This document shows, in pieces, positions 31,408-39,442 of a stretch of 40,957 nucleotides of DNA (position 1 is the stretch's first letter; every line of letters starts with the position of its first letter). Location of the stretch: the NCBI GenBank assembly GCA_018401055.1, contig JAGYLB010000128.1, positions 1-40,957 on the forward strand, given 5' to 3'. This DNA is from Roseicyclus sp. (lineage in GTDB: Bacteria > Pseudomonadota > Alphaproteobacteria > Rhodobacterales > Rhodobacteraceae). The translations under genes and the position numbers were made by a program. The notes beneath the pieces were generated by a model. It was not told the DNA's origin. It saw only the letters and a list, made by a program, of their open reading frames with translations, and did no database searches.

Positions 31408-31976
31408 GGGCCGTCCTCCCCCTCGGGCCGCGCCACGGGCCGGAACGGCATTGCGTCCGCCACCCAGCCCAGATCCACCGCAGCCCCCGCCACGCCCATC
31501 AGACGCGCGACCTGCCACAGCGCCACCGCCTCGGTCAGCTTGAGCCGCGCCTCATGCGTGTCGCACCATGCGGCGACGGGCTCATCCGCACCCGCGCAGT
31601 CATCCCCGGCAGAGGACCCATGCGCCACATCCCAAAGCTGCGGATAAAGCCCCGGCAAAAGTCCGGGCTCCGGCACCTCCGCAGGCGCGGGCAGGCTTTC
31701 CAGCACCCGCGCCCTCAGGGCCCGCTGATCTGCCGCCAAGGCTCGCTGGCAGGCCTGCGGCGCCGCACCCCGGTCGCAGGCCACGATGGCAAGCGAGCCG
31801 CAATGATGCACCCGGTCCCGCGTGACCAGCGCGAAATCCTCGACCCTGTCCGCCGGGCCGGACCGCGCGAACCCCATCTCGAAATGCGCGATGGATTGCG
31901 CGAAGCACGCGTCGAACCCTTCCGCCCCCGCAGGCGCGGCGGCACATGTCAGCGCAAGGATCGCGGCCCCCCTCAT
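31404..31976 (-). CDS. Exported Cys-rich protein in the liu operon, unknown
   Basis: A 190-residue protein with a signal peptide ([20 protein letters not shown], cleavage near AGA-EG). The mature part holds cysteines in [45 protein letters not shown] and AWCDTHEA; several could pair as disulfides in the periplasm. The ending lies 4 nt into the carboxylase beta gene (ATGA overlap), so translation is coupled. A longer extension upstream has no signal. No family recognised; the link of a periplasmic protein to leucine breakdown is unclear. Confidence 0.7.
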   Translation of the reverse strand: MRGAAILALTCAAAPAGAEGFDACFAQSIAHFEMGFARSGPADRVEDFALVTRDRVHHCGSLAIVACDRGAAPQACQRALAADQRALRARVLESLPAPAEVPEPGLLPGLYPQLWDVAHGSSAGDDCAGADEPVAAWCDTHEARLKLTEAVALWQVARLMGVAGAAVDLGWVADAMPFRPVARPEGEDGP

Positions 31977-32256
31977 GCCCCCGGCTCCGGGTCGGGCAGG
32001 TCCACCGGGCGGCCCCAATCGTCGACGGCCTGCGCCCAGTCGGGGCCACAGATCACCACCATCCGCACGCCCTCGATCGGCGGGGGCCAGCCGCGCAATC
32101 GGTCGCAGCGCCGCCGGTTTCCGCCTCATAGCGCGCAGCGGCGTCGAGGATGATCTCGGTCTCGGTTGGCGGCACGGCGCGCAGCCCCAGCCAAAGCCCG
32201 AACGCCGCCGCGACGGTCACAAGGCCCAGAAGCGGCAAGATCAGACCCCGGCCCAT
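31973..32256 (-). pseudogene. Small membrane-anchored protein after liuA, frameshifted as sequenced
   Basis: From the ATG at 32256 (MGRGLILPLLGLVTVAAAFG) there is one N-terminal membrane anchor, then LRAVPPTETEIILDAAARYE. After ATDC the frame shifts by one missing base near 32092-32096; the continuation [35 protein letters not shown] ends at a TGA at 31973. Restored length is 94 residues with two cysteines. The stop overlaps the next gene start (ATGA), which supports this reading; the frame as given ends at 32053. It sits 2 nt after isovaleryl-CoA dehydrogenase. Function unknown. Confidence 0.6.
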
Positions 32257-32258
32257 GC

Positions 32259-33422
32259 TCACGCCATCAGCGCCATCAATTCGCGCCCGACCAGCATCCG
32301 CCGGATCTCGGACGTGCCCGCCCCGATCTCCATCAGCTTGGCGTCGCGGAACATGCGACTGACGGGACTGTCGTTCAGGAACCCCGCACCGCCCATCGCC
32401 TGCACCGCCTGATGGGCGACCTTCATCCCTTCCTCGCTGGCATAAAGCACACATGCCGCTGCATCCTGCCGCGTCACCTGCCCCCGGTCGCAGGCCTTCG
32501 CCACCTCATAGGCATAGGCCCGCGCGGTGTTCAGCGCGGTATACATGTCCGCGATCTTGCCCTGCATCAGCTGGAAGGACCCGACCGGCTGGCCGAATTG
32601 CTTGCGCTCGACCATGTAGGGCATCACCTCGTCCATGCATCCGGCCATGATCCCGATGTTGACGCCCGACAGCACGACGCGCTCGTAGTCGAGGCCCGAC
32701 ATCAAGACGCGCACGCCGCGCCCTTCTTCGCCCAGCACGTTCTCGAACGGCACCTCGACATCCTCGAACACCAACTCCGCCGTGTTCGATCCACGCATGC
32801 CGAGCTTGTCGAAATGCGGCGAGGTGGAAAATCCCTTCATCGTCTTTTCCACCAGAAAGGCGGTGATCCCCTTCGATCCCGCCTCCGGATCGGTCTTGGC
32901 ATAGACGACCAGCGTGTCGGCATCCGGGCCATTGGTGATCCAGTATTTCGTGCCGTTCAGCACGTAGCGGTCATTGCGCTTGTCCGCGCGCAACTGCATC
33001 CCCACCACGTCCGAGCCTGCCCCCGCCTCGGACATCGCCAGCGCGCCGATATGCTCGCCCGACACCAGCTTGGGCAGATAGCGCGCCTTTTGCTCCGGCG
33101 TTCCGTTGAGTTTGATCTGGTTGACACACAGGTTGGAATGCGCCCCGTAGCTCAGGCCGATGGAGGCCGAGACGCGGCTGATCTCTTCCACCGCGACGGT
33201 ATGGGCGAGATATCCCATGCCGGCACCGCCAAATTCCTCGTCCACCGTGATGCCCAGCAGGCCCAGCGCGCCCATCTCGGGCCAAAGCTCATTGGGAAAG
33301 GCGTTCTTGCGGTCGGTCTCGGCGGCCAGCGGTTTGACGCGCTCTTGCGCCCAGCGGTGGACCATCTCGCGCAGCGCGTTGACGTCATCGCCAAGATCGA
33401 ACATCATGGACCCGAGGAACAT
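32259..33422 (-). CDS. liuA: Isovaleryl-CoA dehydrogenase
   Basis: FAD enzyme that converts isovaleryl-CoA to 3-methylcrotonyl-CoA, passing electrons to ETF. The 387-residue product has AMSEAGAGSDVVGMQLRA (FAD/substrate binding), the YERVVLSG segment whose glutamate matches the catalytic base of isovaleryl-CoA dehydrogenases, QLMQGKIADMYTALNTARAY, and the C-terminal GAGTSEIRRMLVGREL. I chose the start MFLGSMMFDLGDDVNALREM at 33422; the longer frame to 33458 would start inside the operator palindrome. It is the first gene of the liu operon. Confidence 0.94.
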   Translation of the reverse strand: MFLGSMMFDLGDDVNALREMVHRWAQERVKPLAAETDRKNAFPNELWPEMGALGLLGITVDEEFGGAGMGYLAHTVAVEEISRVSASIGLSYGAHSNLCVNQIKLNGTPEQKARYLPKLVSGEHIGALAMSEAGAGSDVVGMQLRADKRNDRYVLNGTKYWITNGPDADTLVVYAKTDPEAGSKGITAFLVEKTMKGFSTSPHFDKLGMRGSNTAELVFEDVEVPFENVLGEEGRGVRVLMSGLDYERVVLSGVNIGIMAGCMDEVMPYMVERKQFGQPVGSFQLMQGKIADMYTALNTARAYAYEVAKACDRGQVTRQDAAACVLYASEEGMKVAHQAVQAMGGAGFLNDSPVSRMFRDAKLMEIGAGTSEIRRMLVGRELMALMA

Positions 33423-33440
33423 GGCGCCAACTCTCCCATT

Positions 33441-33460
33441 AATTGAACGCTTGTTCAATT
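33441..33460. promoter_or_regulatory. Perfect 20-bp palindrome, probable operator of the liu operon
   Basis: AATTGAACGCTTGTTCAATT consists of two 8-bp arms (AATTGAAC / GTTCAATT) around GCTT. It lies 18 nt upstream of the isovaleryl-CoA dehydrogenase start, in the gap between divergent genes. The layout fits a site for a TetR-type repressor of acyl-CoA catabolism. No such regulator is encoded in the window. Confidence 0.7.
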
Positions 33461-33561
33461 CATAGCGCGCAGGCCGCGATCTGTCAAAGGATTCGGACCT
33501 CCACCCTTGCCATCCTGCGCGCCGGGTGTTCCGCTCTACGGACGGCAGAACCGAGGCCCCT

Positions 33562-34428
33562 ATGCTCAGCTTTCACATCTATGACGTCTTCACCACGACA
33601 CCCTTCACCGGCAACCCGCTTGCCATTGTCGAGGGGGCCGATGACCTGACGACCGCGCAGATGCAGACCCTCGCGCGGCAGTTCAATCTGTCGGAAACCA
33701 TTTTCGTCCAGCGCCCGGCCGACCCTGCCCACACCGCCCGCGTGCGCATCTTCTTTCCCACCGCCGAGATCCCCTTTGCCGGCCACCCCACGATCGGCTG
33801 CGCGCTGCACCTTGCAGGCGAGACCGCGACGCATGTCACGCTCGAGGAGGAGGCGGGCCTTGTCCCCGTCAGCATCACCCGCGACGGCACAACGGCCCTT
33901 GCCGAATTCACCGCCCCGAAACTGCCCATCCGCCACGCCCCCGTGCCACCCCACGCGATGATCGCAGCCGCCCTTGGCATCTTGCCCGCGCGCATCGGGC
34001 CGCATGATCCGGGCGTCTGGCAAGGCGGGCCGGCCTTCCTCTACGTCCCCGTCACCGACCTTGCGACGCTGGCCGCCGCCCGCCCGCTTGAACCGCAATG
34101 GTCCGACCTGATGGACGCCGCGCAAGTCGACAGCGCCTATCTCTACACCGCCACCCCCGATGGCTACCGCGCCCGCATGTTCTCGCCCGGCGCGGGCATC
34201 CCCGAGGACCCGGCCACAGGCTCGGCCAGCGCGATCCTCGCCGCACAACTGCTGGCCAATGACGCGCTCCCCGAGGGCACCACCACCATCGCTCTCCAAC
34301 AGGGTATCGAGATGGGCCGCCCCTCCGCCATTCGCCTGACCGCGGATGTCATGGACGGCACTCTCACCGCGATCCGCATCGCAGGCCATGCAGTACCCAT
34401 CGCCAGCGGGATGGTAAGGGTTCCCTGA
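33562..34428 (+). CDS. PhzF-family isomerase
   Basis: A 288-residue protein of the PhzF/diaminopimelate-epimerase-like fold. It starts MLSFHIYDVFTTTPFTGNPL at 33562 and shows the family markers: the catalytic glutamate in FNLSETIFVQ, FPTAEIPFAGHPTIGCALHL, and EDPATGSASAILAAQLL. Members isomerise or epimerise small molecules; the substrate here is unknown. A 36-nt upstream extension in frame has no family support. It is transcribed divergently from the liu operon, across the operator. Confidence 0.93.
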   Translation: MLSFHIYDVFTTTPFTGNPLAIVEGADDLTTAQMQTLARQFNLSETIFVQRPADPAHTARVRIFFPTAEIPFAGHPTIGCALHLAGETATHVTLEEEAGLVPVSITRDGTTALAEFTAPKLPIRHAPVPPHAMIAAALGILPARIGPHDPGVWQGGPAFLYVPVTDLATLAAARPLEPQWSDLMDAAQVDSAYLYTATPDGYRARMFSPGAGIPEDPATGSASAILAAQLLANDALPEGTTTIALQQGIEMGRPSAIRLTADVMDGTLTAIRIAGHAVPIASGMVRVP

Positions 34429-34435
34429 CCCCCTG

Positions 34436-34451
34436 GGCGGGAAACCCCGCC
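34436..34451 (+). terminator. Possible weak terminator after the PhzF gene
   Basis: GGCGGG-AAAC-CCCGCC forms a 6-bp GC stem 8 nt after the PhzF-family stop codon, followed by TTAT only. The T-tract is short, so rho-independent termination is uncertain. Confidence 0.4.
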
Positions 34452-34507
34452 TTATCGCCCGATCGACTCCCCGGCATTGTGGTGGCATTGCCAGGGAGGG
34501 CATTCCA

Positions 34508-34957
34508 ATGACCGCATCCATCGGGTTTTCCATTCTTCTTGTCGTCATCGTCGGCGCGGCGCTCGCAATGCAGGCGCCCGTCAATGCCGTGCTCGCCCGA
34601 GAACTGGGCGACCCTACCGCCGCCGCCGCACTGTCCTTCGCCATCGGCTTCTTGGCGCTGGCCGTGCTTGTGGGCTTGCGCGGGACCGGCCTGCCCAGCC
34701 TTTCGACGCTGGGTGCGATCCCGTGGTGGGCGCTGATGGGCGGCGTTTTGGGTGCGATCTGGGTCTGGGCCGCGATCTGGTCGGTGCCGCGTCTGGGCGT
34801 CGTCACCATGTTCGGCGCGATGATCGTGGGCCAGTTGATCGCAGCACTTCTACTCGACGCGCGCGGCGCCTTCGGGATGGAGGCGCGCGCCATCGACCCC
34901 ACGCGAATTCTGGCCATCGTAATGGTGGCGGGCGGCGTGGTGCTGTCGAAAGCGTGA
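34508..34957 (+). CDS. DMT-superfamily membrane protein (DUF606/YdcZ-like)
   Basis: A 149-residue membrane protein with five helices, starting MTASIGFSILLVVIVGAALA. APVNAVLARELGDPTAAAAL and the glycine-rich segments LMGGVLGAIWVWAAIWSVPR and VTMFGAMIVGQLIAAL match the half-size DMT (DUF606) transporters. A GGAGGG sequence 7-8 nt before the ATG is a good ribosome site. The substrate is unknown; half-size members usually pair or dimerise. Confidence 0.85.
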   Translation: MTASIGFSILLVVIVGAALAMQAPVNAVLARELGDPTAAAALSFAIGFLALAVLVGLRGTGLPSLSTLGAIPWWALMGGVLGAIWVWAAIWSVPRLGVVTMFGAMIVGQLIAALLLDARGAFGMEARAIDPTRILAIVMVAGGVVLSKA

Positions 34958-34995
34958 CCTTTCCAGCGCCCGCTCGTCGGCCTATATCGTTCCAC

Positions 34996-35445
34996 ATGAT
35001 AGCTGATCTTCTCCGCCGCCTGACGGCCTCCGACCCCGAACCCCTTCCCTATGACGACGCGCGCACGGCGCTCGCAGCGCTCCTCGTGCGCATCGCGCGA
35101 TCCGATGGCGATTACGCCGCCGTCGAACAGGCCCAGATCGACCGGGTGCTCGCCCATCGCTACGGCCTGTCGGACGCCGACACCCGCGCCCTTCGCCTTG
35201 AGGCCGAGGCGCTGGAGCTTGAGGCCCCTGACACGGTCCGCTTCACCCGCGCGATCAAGGACAGCGTCCCCTACGAGGACCGCGTCCATGTGATCGAAGC
35301 CCTGTGGTTCATCGTTCTGGCCGACGGCCAACGCGACCACGCGGAAGATGCGCTTTTGCGCATGGTTGCCCCCATGCTCGGCATCAATGACCGCGACAGC
35401 AACCTTGCCCGCAAACGGGTCGAAGACGCCCATTACGGCGATTGA
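34996..35445 (+). CDS. TerB-family protein
   Basis: A 149-residue helical protein starting MIADLLRRLTASDPEPLPYD. The acidic segments LLVRIARSDGDYAAVEQAQI and FIVLADGQRDHAEDALLRMV repeat the TerB-type signature (D-G-x-x-x-x-E). TerB-like proteins are linked to metal or stress response; the exact role is open. The stop (TGA at 35443-35445) lies 11 nt before the GTG chosen for the next gene. Confidence 0.88.
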   Translation: MIADLLRRLTASDPEPLPYDDARTALAALLVRIARSDGDYAAVEQAQIDRVLAHRYGLSDADTRALRLEAEALELEAPDTVRFTRAIKDSVPYEDRVHVIEALWFIVLADGQRDHAEDALLRMVAPMLGINDRDSNLARKRVEDAHYGD

Positions 35446-35456
35446 GGGCGGGGCCG

Positions 35457-36182
35457 GTGATCGCCGCCCTGCCGATGTACGACCGCCCCGAACTGTGTGC
35501 GAAAACCGACGCGCTTTGGGCCGCGATCCGCGACGCGCTCCGCGCCCGCGGCATCGACGCGCCCGACCACCTCACCCGCGACCGCGACCTTTGGGAGGTC
35601 TGGCAAAGCCCCGACCTGATCCTCGCCCAGACCTGTGGCCTGCCCTACCGCGCAAGGCTGCACGCTCGCGTCACGCTGGTGGCTACCCCCGACTATGGCC
35701 TGCCCGACTGCACGCCCGGCCACTACCGCTCCGTCATCCTTGCCCGCGAGGCCGCCCTGCCCGCGCACCCCCGCGTTGCCCTCAACGACCCGCTCAGCCA
35801 GTCGGGCTGGGCCGCATTGCACAGCTGGGCCACGGCCCGCGCCCTTTCGCTCGGGATCGTCAGCATCACCGGCAGCCACGCCGCCTCTGCCCGCGCCGTG
35901 GCGGACGGCATCGCAGATCTCGCCGCCATCGATGCCCAGACCTGGCGCCAGCTGGTCCGCTTCGATGGCGCCGACCCGTCGCTGGAAATCGCGCGCACGC
36001 CGCCCACCCCCGGCCTGCCGCTCATCACTGCCCTTGGCCGCGACCCCGCCCCGATCCGCGCCGCGCTGTCGGACGCAATGGCCGCCCTGCCCGCAACCAC
36101 CGCCGCCGCGCTCGACCTGCAGGGCTTCACGCCCATCGACGCGCGCGCCTACCGCGCCATCCCGATCCCGCCCGATCCCTGA
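35457..36182 (+). CDS. PhnD-like ligand-binding domain protein without signal peptide
   Basis: A 241-residue protein with the pattern of the PhnD/SsuA-type binding fold: IAALPMYDRPELCAKTDALW at the start, then WQSPDLILAQTCGLPYRARL, VGVA-like strands, and GSHAASARAVADGIADLAAI, AQTWRQLVRF. I chose GTG at 35457, with GAGGGCGGGG just ahead; a TTG at 35442 overlapping the TerB stop is also possible. There is no signal peptide or lipobox, so a cytosolic location is likely. No partner ABC genes follow directly. Function unknown. Confidence 0.75.
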   Translation: MIAALPMYDRPELCAKTDALWAAIRDALRARGIDAPDHLTRDRDLWEVWQSPDLILAQTCGLPYRARLHARVTLVATPDYGLPDCTPGHYRSVILAREAALPAHPRVALNDPLSQSGWAALHSWATARALSLGIVSITGSHAASARAVADGIADLAAIDAQTWRQLVRFDGADPSLEIARTPPTPGLPLITALGRDPAPIRAALSDAMAALPATTAAALDLQGFTPIDARAYRAIPIPPDP

Positions 36183-36301
36183 TCAATCGCCTAAAATGCA
36201 GGCGCAAACCGCACCCTTCCCCCGCGGAACCCTGCATAAGACTGTTGCAATTGCGCCATCCATGGGCACAAATCTGCAGACCACCAACCCAAGGGGCCAG
36301 A

Positions 36302-37078
36302 ATGTCATCCGCACCGCCGGTCATCCAGATCACCGGCCTTCACAAGAGCTTTGGCGCGCTCGAGGTGCTGCGCGGCGTCGACCTGACGGCACGCGCAGGC
36401 GATGTGGTGTCGCTGATCGGGTCCTCGGGTTCGGGCAAATCCACGCTTCTGCGCTGCGCCAACCTGCTGGAAGACAGCCAAGAGGGCGAGATCACCTTCG
36501 AGGGCGATCCGATCCGCTGGAAGGGCACCGGCCACAACCGCCGCCCCGCCGACGCCGAACAGGTGCGCCGCATCCGCACCAACCTCTCGATGGTGTTCCA
36601 ACAGTTCAACCTGTGGTCTCACCTGACGATCTTGCAAAACGTGATGGAGGCGCCCGTCACCGTCCTTGGCCAACCCAAGGCCGAGGTGGAGGAACGCGCC
36701 CGCGCCTATCTCGCCAAGGTCGGCATCGCCGAAAAGGCCGACGCCTGGCCCGCGCAGCTGTCGGGCGGCCAGCAGCAACGCGCCGCCATCGCTCGCGCGC
36801 TGTGCATGGAACCCCGCGCGCTCCTGTTCGACGAACCCACCTCCGCCCTCGACCCCGAGCTGGAACAGGAGGTCGTCCGCGTCATCCGCGCGCTGGCCGA
36901 GGAAGGCCGCACCATGATCCTCGTCACCCATGACATGCGCATGGCGCGCGACCTGTCCACTCACACGATCTTCCTGCACCAAGGCAAGATCGAGGAGGAA
37001 GGCCCGCCCGCATCCCTTTTCGGCGCCCCCACATCCGAGCGCCTGCAACAATTCCTCAGCCACACACAGGCGGCCTGA
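36302..37078 (+). CDS. ABC transporter ATP-binding protein, polar amino acid type
   Basis: Energy-coupling ATPase of a high-affinity uptake system (HisP/OccP-like). The 258-residue product shows Walker A LIGSSGSGKSTLLRC, the Q-loop FQQFNLWSHLTI, the signature LSGGQQQRAAIARALC, Walker B ALLFDEPTSALD and the H-loop ILVTHDMRMA. The start MSSAPPVIQITGLHKSFGAL at 36302 is supported by homology; a much longer frame upstream is a shadow of the previous genes. The binding protein follows 35 nt later, and the permeases come after an IS insertion. Confidence 0.95.
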   Translation: MSSAPPVIQITGLHKSFGALEVLRGVDLTARAGDVVSLIGSSGSGKSTLLRCANLLEDSQEGEITFEGDPIRWKGTGHNRRPADAEQVRRIRTNLSMVFQQFNLWSHLTILQNVMEAPVTVLGQPKAEVEERARAYLAKVGIAEKADAWPAQLSGGQQQRAAIARALCMEPRALLFDEPTSALDPELEQEVVRVIRALAEEGRTMILVTHDMRMARDLSTHTIFLHQGKIEEEGPPASLFGAPTSERLQQFLSHTQAA

Positions 37079-37113
37079 GGCAAGACCACCCCAAACCACC
37101 AGGGAGACTACCG

Positions 37114-37833
37114 ATGAAACACCTGATCCTGTCCGCCAGCCTTCTGGTCCTGACCGTCGGCGCGAGCGCCGCGCAAGACGTCGTCCGCATGGGGACGGAG
37201 GGCGCTTATCCTCCGTACAACTTCATCAACGACAACGGCGAGATCGACGGGTTCGAGCGTGACGTGGGCGACGAGCTTTGCGCGCGCGCGGGCCTCACCT
37301 GCGAATGGGTCACCAACGACTGGGACAGCATCATTCCCAACCTGACCTCCGGCAACTACGACACCATCATCGCCGGCATGTCGATCACCGAGGAGCGGGA
37401 GGTGATCGTCGATTTCACCCAACCCTACTTCCCACCCGCGGAATCGCTTTTCATGGGGCTCTCCGAGGATTTCACCCTCGAAGGCGCCATCGTCGCGGCC
37501 CAGACCAACACGATCCAGGCGGGCTACATCGCGGCCTCGGGCGCGACTTTGATCGAATTCGCCACCCCCGATGAAACCGTCGCCGCCGTCCGCAACGGCG
37601 AGGCCGACGCCGTCTTCGCCGATGGCGACTACCTGCTGCCCATCGCCGCCGAGGATGCCGACCTGATGATCGTGGGCGAGCCCGTCCAACTGGGCGGCGG
37701 TGTCGGCATGGCACTGCGCGACGGCGACGAACGGCGCGACGCCTTCGACGCGGCCATCACCTCGATGAAGGAAGACGGCACGCTGAACGCGCTGATCCTC
37801 GAATGGTTCGGCCCGGAAGCGGCGACGTTCTGA
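37114..37833 (+). CDS. Amino-acid ABC transporter periplasmic binding protein
   Basis: Family 3 solute-binding protein, 239 residues. The signal peptide MKHLILSASLLVLTVGASA is cleaved before AQD. Mature motifs GTEGAYPPYNFINDNGEI and IIPNLTSGNYDTIIAGMSIT with VIVDFTQPYFPPAE match lysine/arginine/ornithine-type binding proteins. GGGAG precedes the ATG with good spacing. It is followed by two hairpins, as is common between binding-protein and permease genes. The exact ligand cannot be read from sequence. Confidence 0.95.
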   Translation: MKHLILSASLLVLTVGASAAQDVVRMGTEGAYPPYNFINDNGEIDGFERDVGDELCARAGLTCEWVTNDWDSIIPNLTSGNYDTIIAGMSITEEREVIVDFTQPYFPPAESLFMGLSEDFTLEGAIVAAQTNTIQAGYIAASGATLIEFATPDETVAAVRNGEADAVFADGDYLLPIAAEDADLMIVGEPVQLGGGVGMALRDGDERRDAFDAAITSMKEDGTLNALILEWFGPEAATF

Positions 37834-37847
37834 CCGGAAAAAGGTGG

Positions 37848-37916
37848 GCGGGTCCCAGACCCGCTAGAACCGATCTTGCAGCCGGGGGGGGCGCACCTGC
37901 CTTTCCCGGCTGCAAG
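37848..37916 (+). terminator. Two hairpins after the binding-protein gene (attenuation or mRNA stabilisation)
   Basis: First hairpin: GCGGGTC-CCA-GACCCGC (37848-37864), 7-bp stem. Second: CTTGCAGCCGGG (37875-37886) pairs perfectly with CCCGGCTGCAAG (37905-37916), 12-bp stem and 18-nt loop. Neither has a U-tract, so partial termination or protection of the binding-protein mRNA is more likely than full stop. Confidence 0.6.
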
Positions 37917-38157
37917 ACAAGCGGGAACAACACATCAGACGGCAGGCGATTTGGGGGTTGTCGGTTGGCAACGAGCTTGTGCGCACAGTTGCACTCGGGG
38001 CGAGGGGGCATAGCTTGATTATTGGTTTGATGTTTCTGGTTCTGATGATTGGAGTCGTGGATGCATTCCTGACTTACTTTCGTGTATTTAACACAAATCA
38101 AGTAGGGCAAGGCGCACTTCTAGCCCACATCCGGGGCGTTGTTTTTAGTTTTCTTAA

Positions 38158-39329
38158 GGAACGTCTGAAAAACCTGCCGCTTTTGACGTAATCTGATAGG
38201 CTGCGGGCATCGACTGAAGGAGACCCGCTGATGCCCAAGCAGCCTGCCATTCCCGGACTTCGCGACGCGATGAAGAAGAAGGTGACACGGCGCGAGCAGT
38301 TTCTGGCGGAGATGGATGCGGTGGTTCCGTGGATGCGTTTGCAGGCGCTGATCGAGCCGCACTACCCGAAGGCTGGTCTGAAGGGCGGGCGGCCGCCGAT
38401 GCCGCTGGAGACGATGCTGCGCATTTACTTCCTGCAGAACTGGTATGCGCTGAGCGATCCGATGGCCGAAGAGACGCTGTATGATAGCGAGGCGATGCGC
38501 CGGTTTGCCGGGATCGAGTTGGGCGATGACCGCATTCCGGACGAGACAACGATCCTCAATTTTCGGCATCTGCTGGAGCGTCATGGGCTGACCGAGGCAA
38601 TCTTCGCCGATGTGAATGCGCATCTGGCTGACAAGGGGGTCACGCTGCGCTCTGGCACGCTGGTGGACGCGACGATCATCGACGCGCCGTCCTCGACTAA
38701 GAACCAGGCCAAGGCAAGGGACCCGGAGATGTCTTCGACAAAGAAGGGCAACGACTGGTATTTTGGCATGAAGGCCCATGTCGGTGTGGACGTTGACAGC
38801 GGCACCGTCCACAGCCTCGAGGCCACGACCGCGAAGGTACATGACAGCCGGGTCTGGGATGAGCTGCTCCATGGCGAAGAGAAGTCGGTCTGGGCCGACA
38901 AGGGCTATGTCAGCGCCGAGCGCGAGGCGGCCTTCAGCACGGAAGGCAAGGTCTGGGGTGTCATGCGCAAGGCGTCCAAAGGCGGGCAGCTCGACCCCAT
39001 CGACGAAGAGATCAACCGGATCATCGCCAAGGTGCGTGCAAAGGTCGAGCATCCCTTCCGCGTCATCAAGCGCCAGTTCGGTCATATGAAGACCCGCTAT
39101 CGGGGGCTGGCCAAGAACCGGGCGCATCTGTTCACGCTGTTCGCGCTCGGCAACCTGTTCCTAGTGCGACGACGGCTGCAGGAATGAGGACCAGTCTGTC
39201 CGAAATCGGCATCGACGCCGCTCAGGCGGCTCAAACAGCGCGAAAATCAATGGAAACGCTGCCTGTCTGGCCCCATAGTGCCATCAAGCGGCAATGTCGG
39301 CGCAGCCGAAGACGTTGATCAGACGTTCC
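38158..39329 (+). mobile_element. IS5-type insertion sequence, 1172 bp
   Basis: Terminal inverted repeats GGAACGTCTGA (38158-38168) and TCAGACGTTCC (39319-39329) are identical over 11 bp. TTAA flanks both ends (38154-38157 and 39330-39333), a 4-bp target duplication fitting the YTAR preference known for IS5. It contains one intact transposase gene. Confidence 0.88.
38231..39187 (+). CDS. IS5-family transposase
   Basis: A 318-residue DDE transposase, complete. The N-terminal DUF772-type region has GGRPPMPLETMLRIYFLQNW and DETTILNFRHLLERH. The catalytic triad is visible as LVDATIIDAPSS (first D), VWADKGYVSAE (second D) and VEHPFRVIKRQFGHMKTRYR (E of the YREK-like region). GGAG stands a few bases before the ATG at 38231. 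It lies inside the terminal repeats and reads in the same direction as the host operon. It looks intact and possibly active. Confidence 0.95.
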   Translation: MPKQPAIPGLRDAMKKKVTRREQFLAEMDAVVPWMRLQALIEPHYPKAGLKGGRPPMPLETMLRIYFLQNWYALSDPMAEETLYDSEAMRRFAGIELGDDRIPDETTILNFRHLLERHGLTEAIFADVNAHLADKGVTLRSGTLVDATIIDAPSSTKNQAKARDPEMSSTKKGNDWYFGMKAHVGVDVDSGTVHSLEATTAKVHDSRVWDELLHGEEKSVWADKGYVSAEREAAFSTEGKVWGVMRKASKGGQLDPIDEEINRIIAKVRAKVEHPFRVIKRQFGHMKTRYRGLAKNRAHLFTLFALGNLFLVRRRLQE

Positions 39330-39442
39330 TTAAATTCGCTCTTTACTTCCTTGTGGCTGCCGTACTGCTTTCTTTTGAGAATGATTAGGATCTGTCATGC
39401 AAAATGAACTTGATTTGCAAGTCATTTCTCCGGCCAGCTTAA

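Larger units (their letters stand above)
37958..39388 (+). pseudogene. Small two-helix membrane protein gene split by the IS element
   Basis: The left part reads IIGLMFLVLMIGVVDAFLTY (first helix), then HIRGVVFSFLK, where the IS begins. If the element and one copy of the TTAA duplication are removed, the frame continues FALYFLVAAVLLSFEND and stops at 39388, giving a second helix. The product would be up to 84 residues. The start is uncertain: TTG at 37958, TTG at 38015 (after AGGGGG) or ATG at 38030. It lies in the amino-acid transporter operon between the binding protein and the permeases. Function unknown. Confidence 0.6.

Noticed and set aside
33484..35433. 649-codon minus-strand open frame opposite the PhzF, DMT and TerB genes
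   Set aside because: It spans three separate real genes and their gaps, has no domain pattern and follows from GC bias at third codon positions.
37958..38191. The 77-codon frame as an intact small gene
   Set aside because: Its last 11 codons lie inside the IS terminal sequence, so the end is an artefact of the insertion; treated as the 5' part of a split gene.
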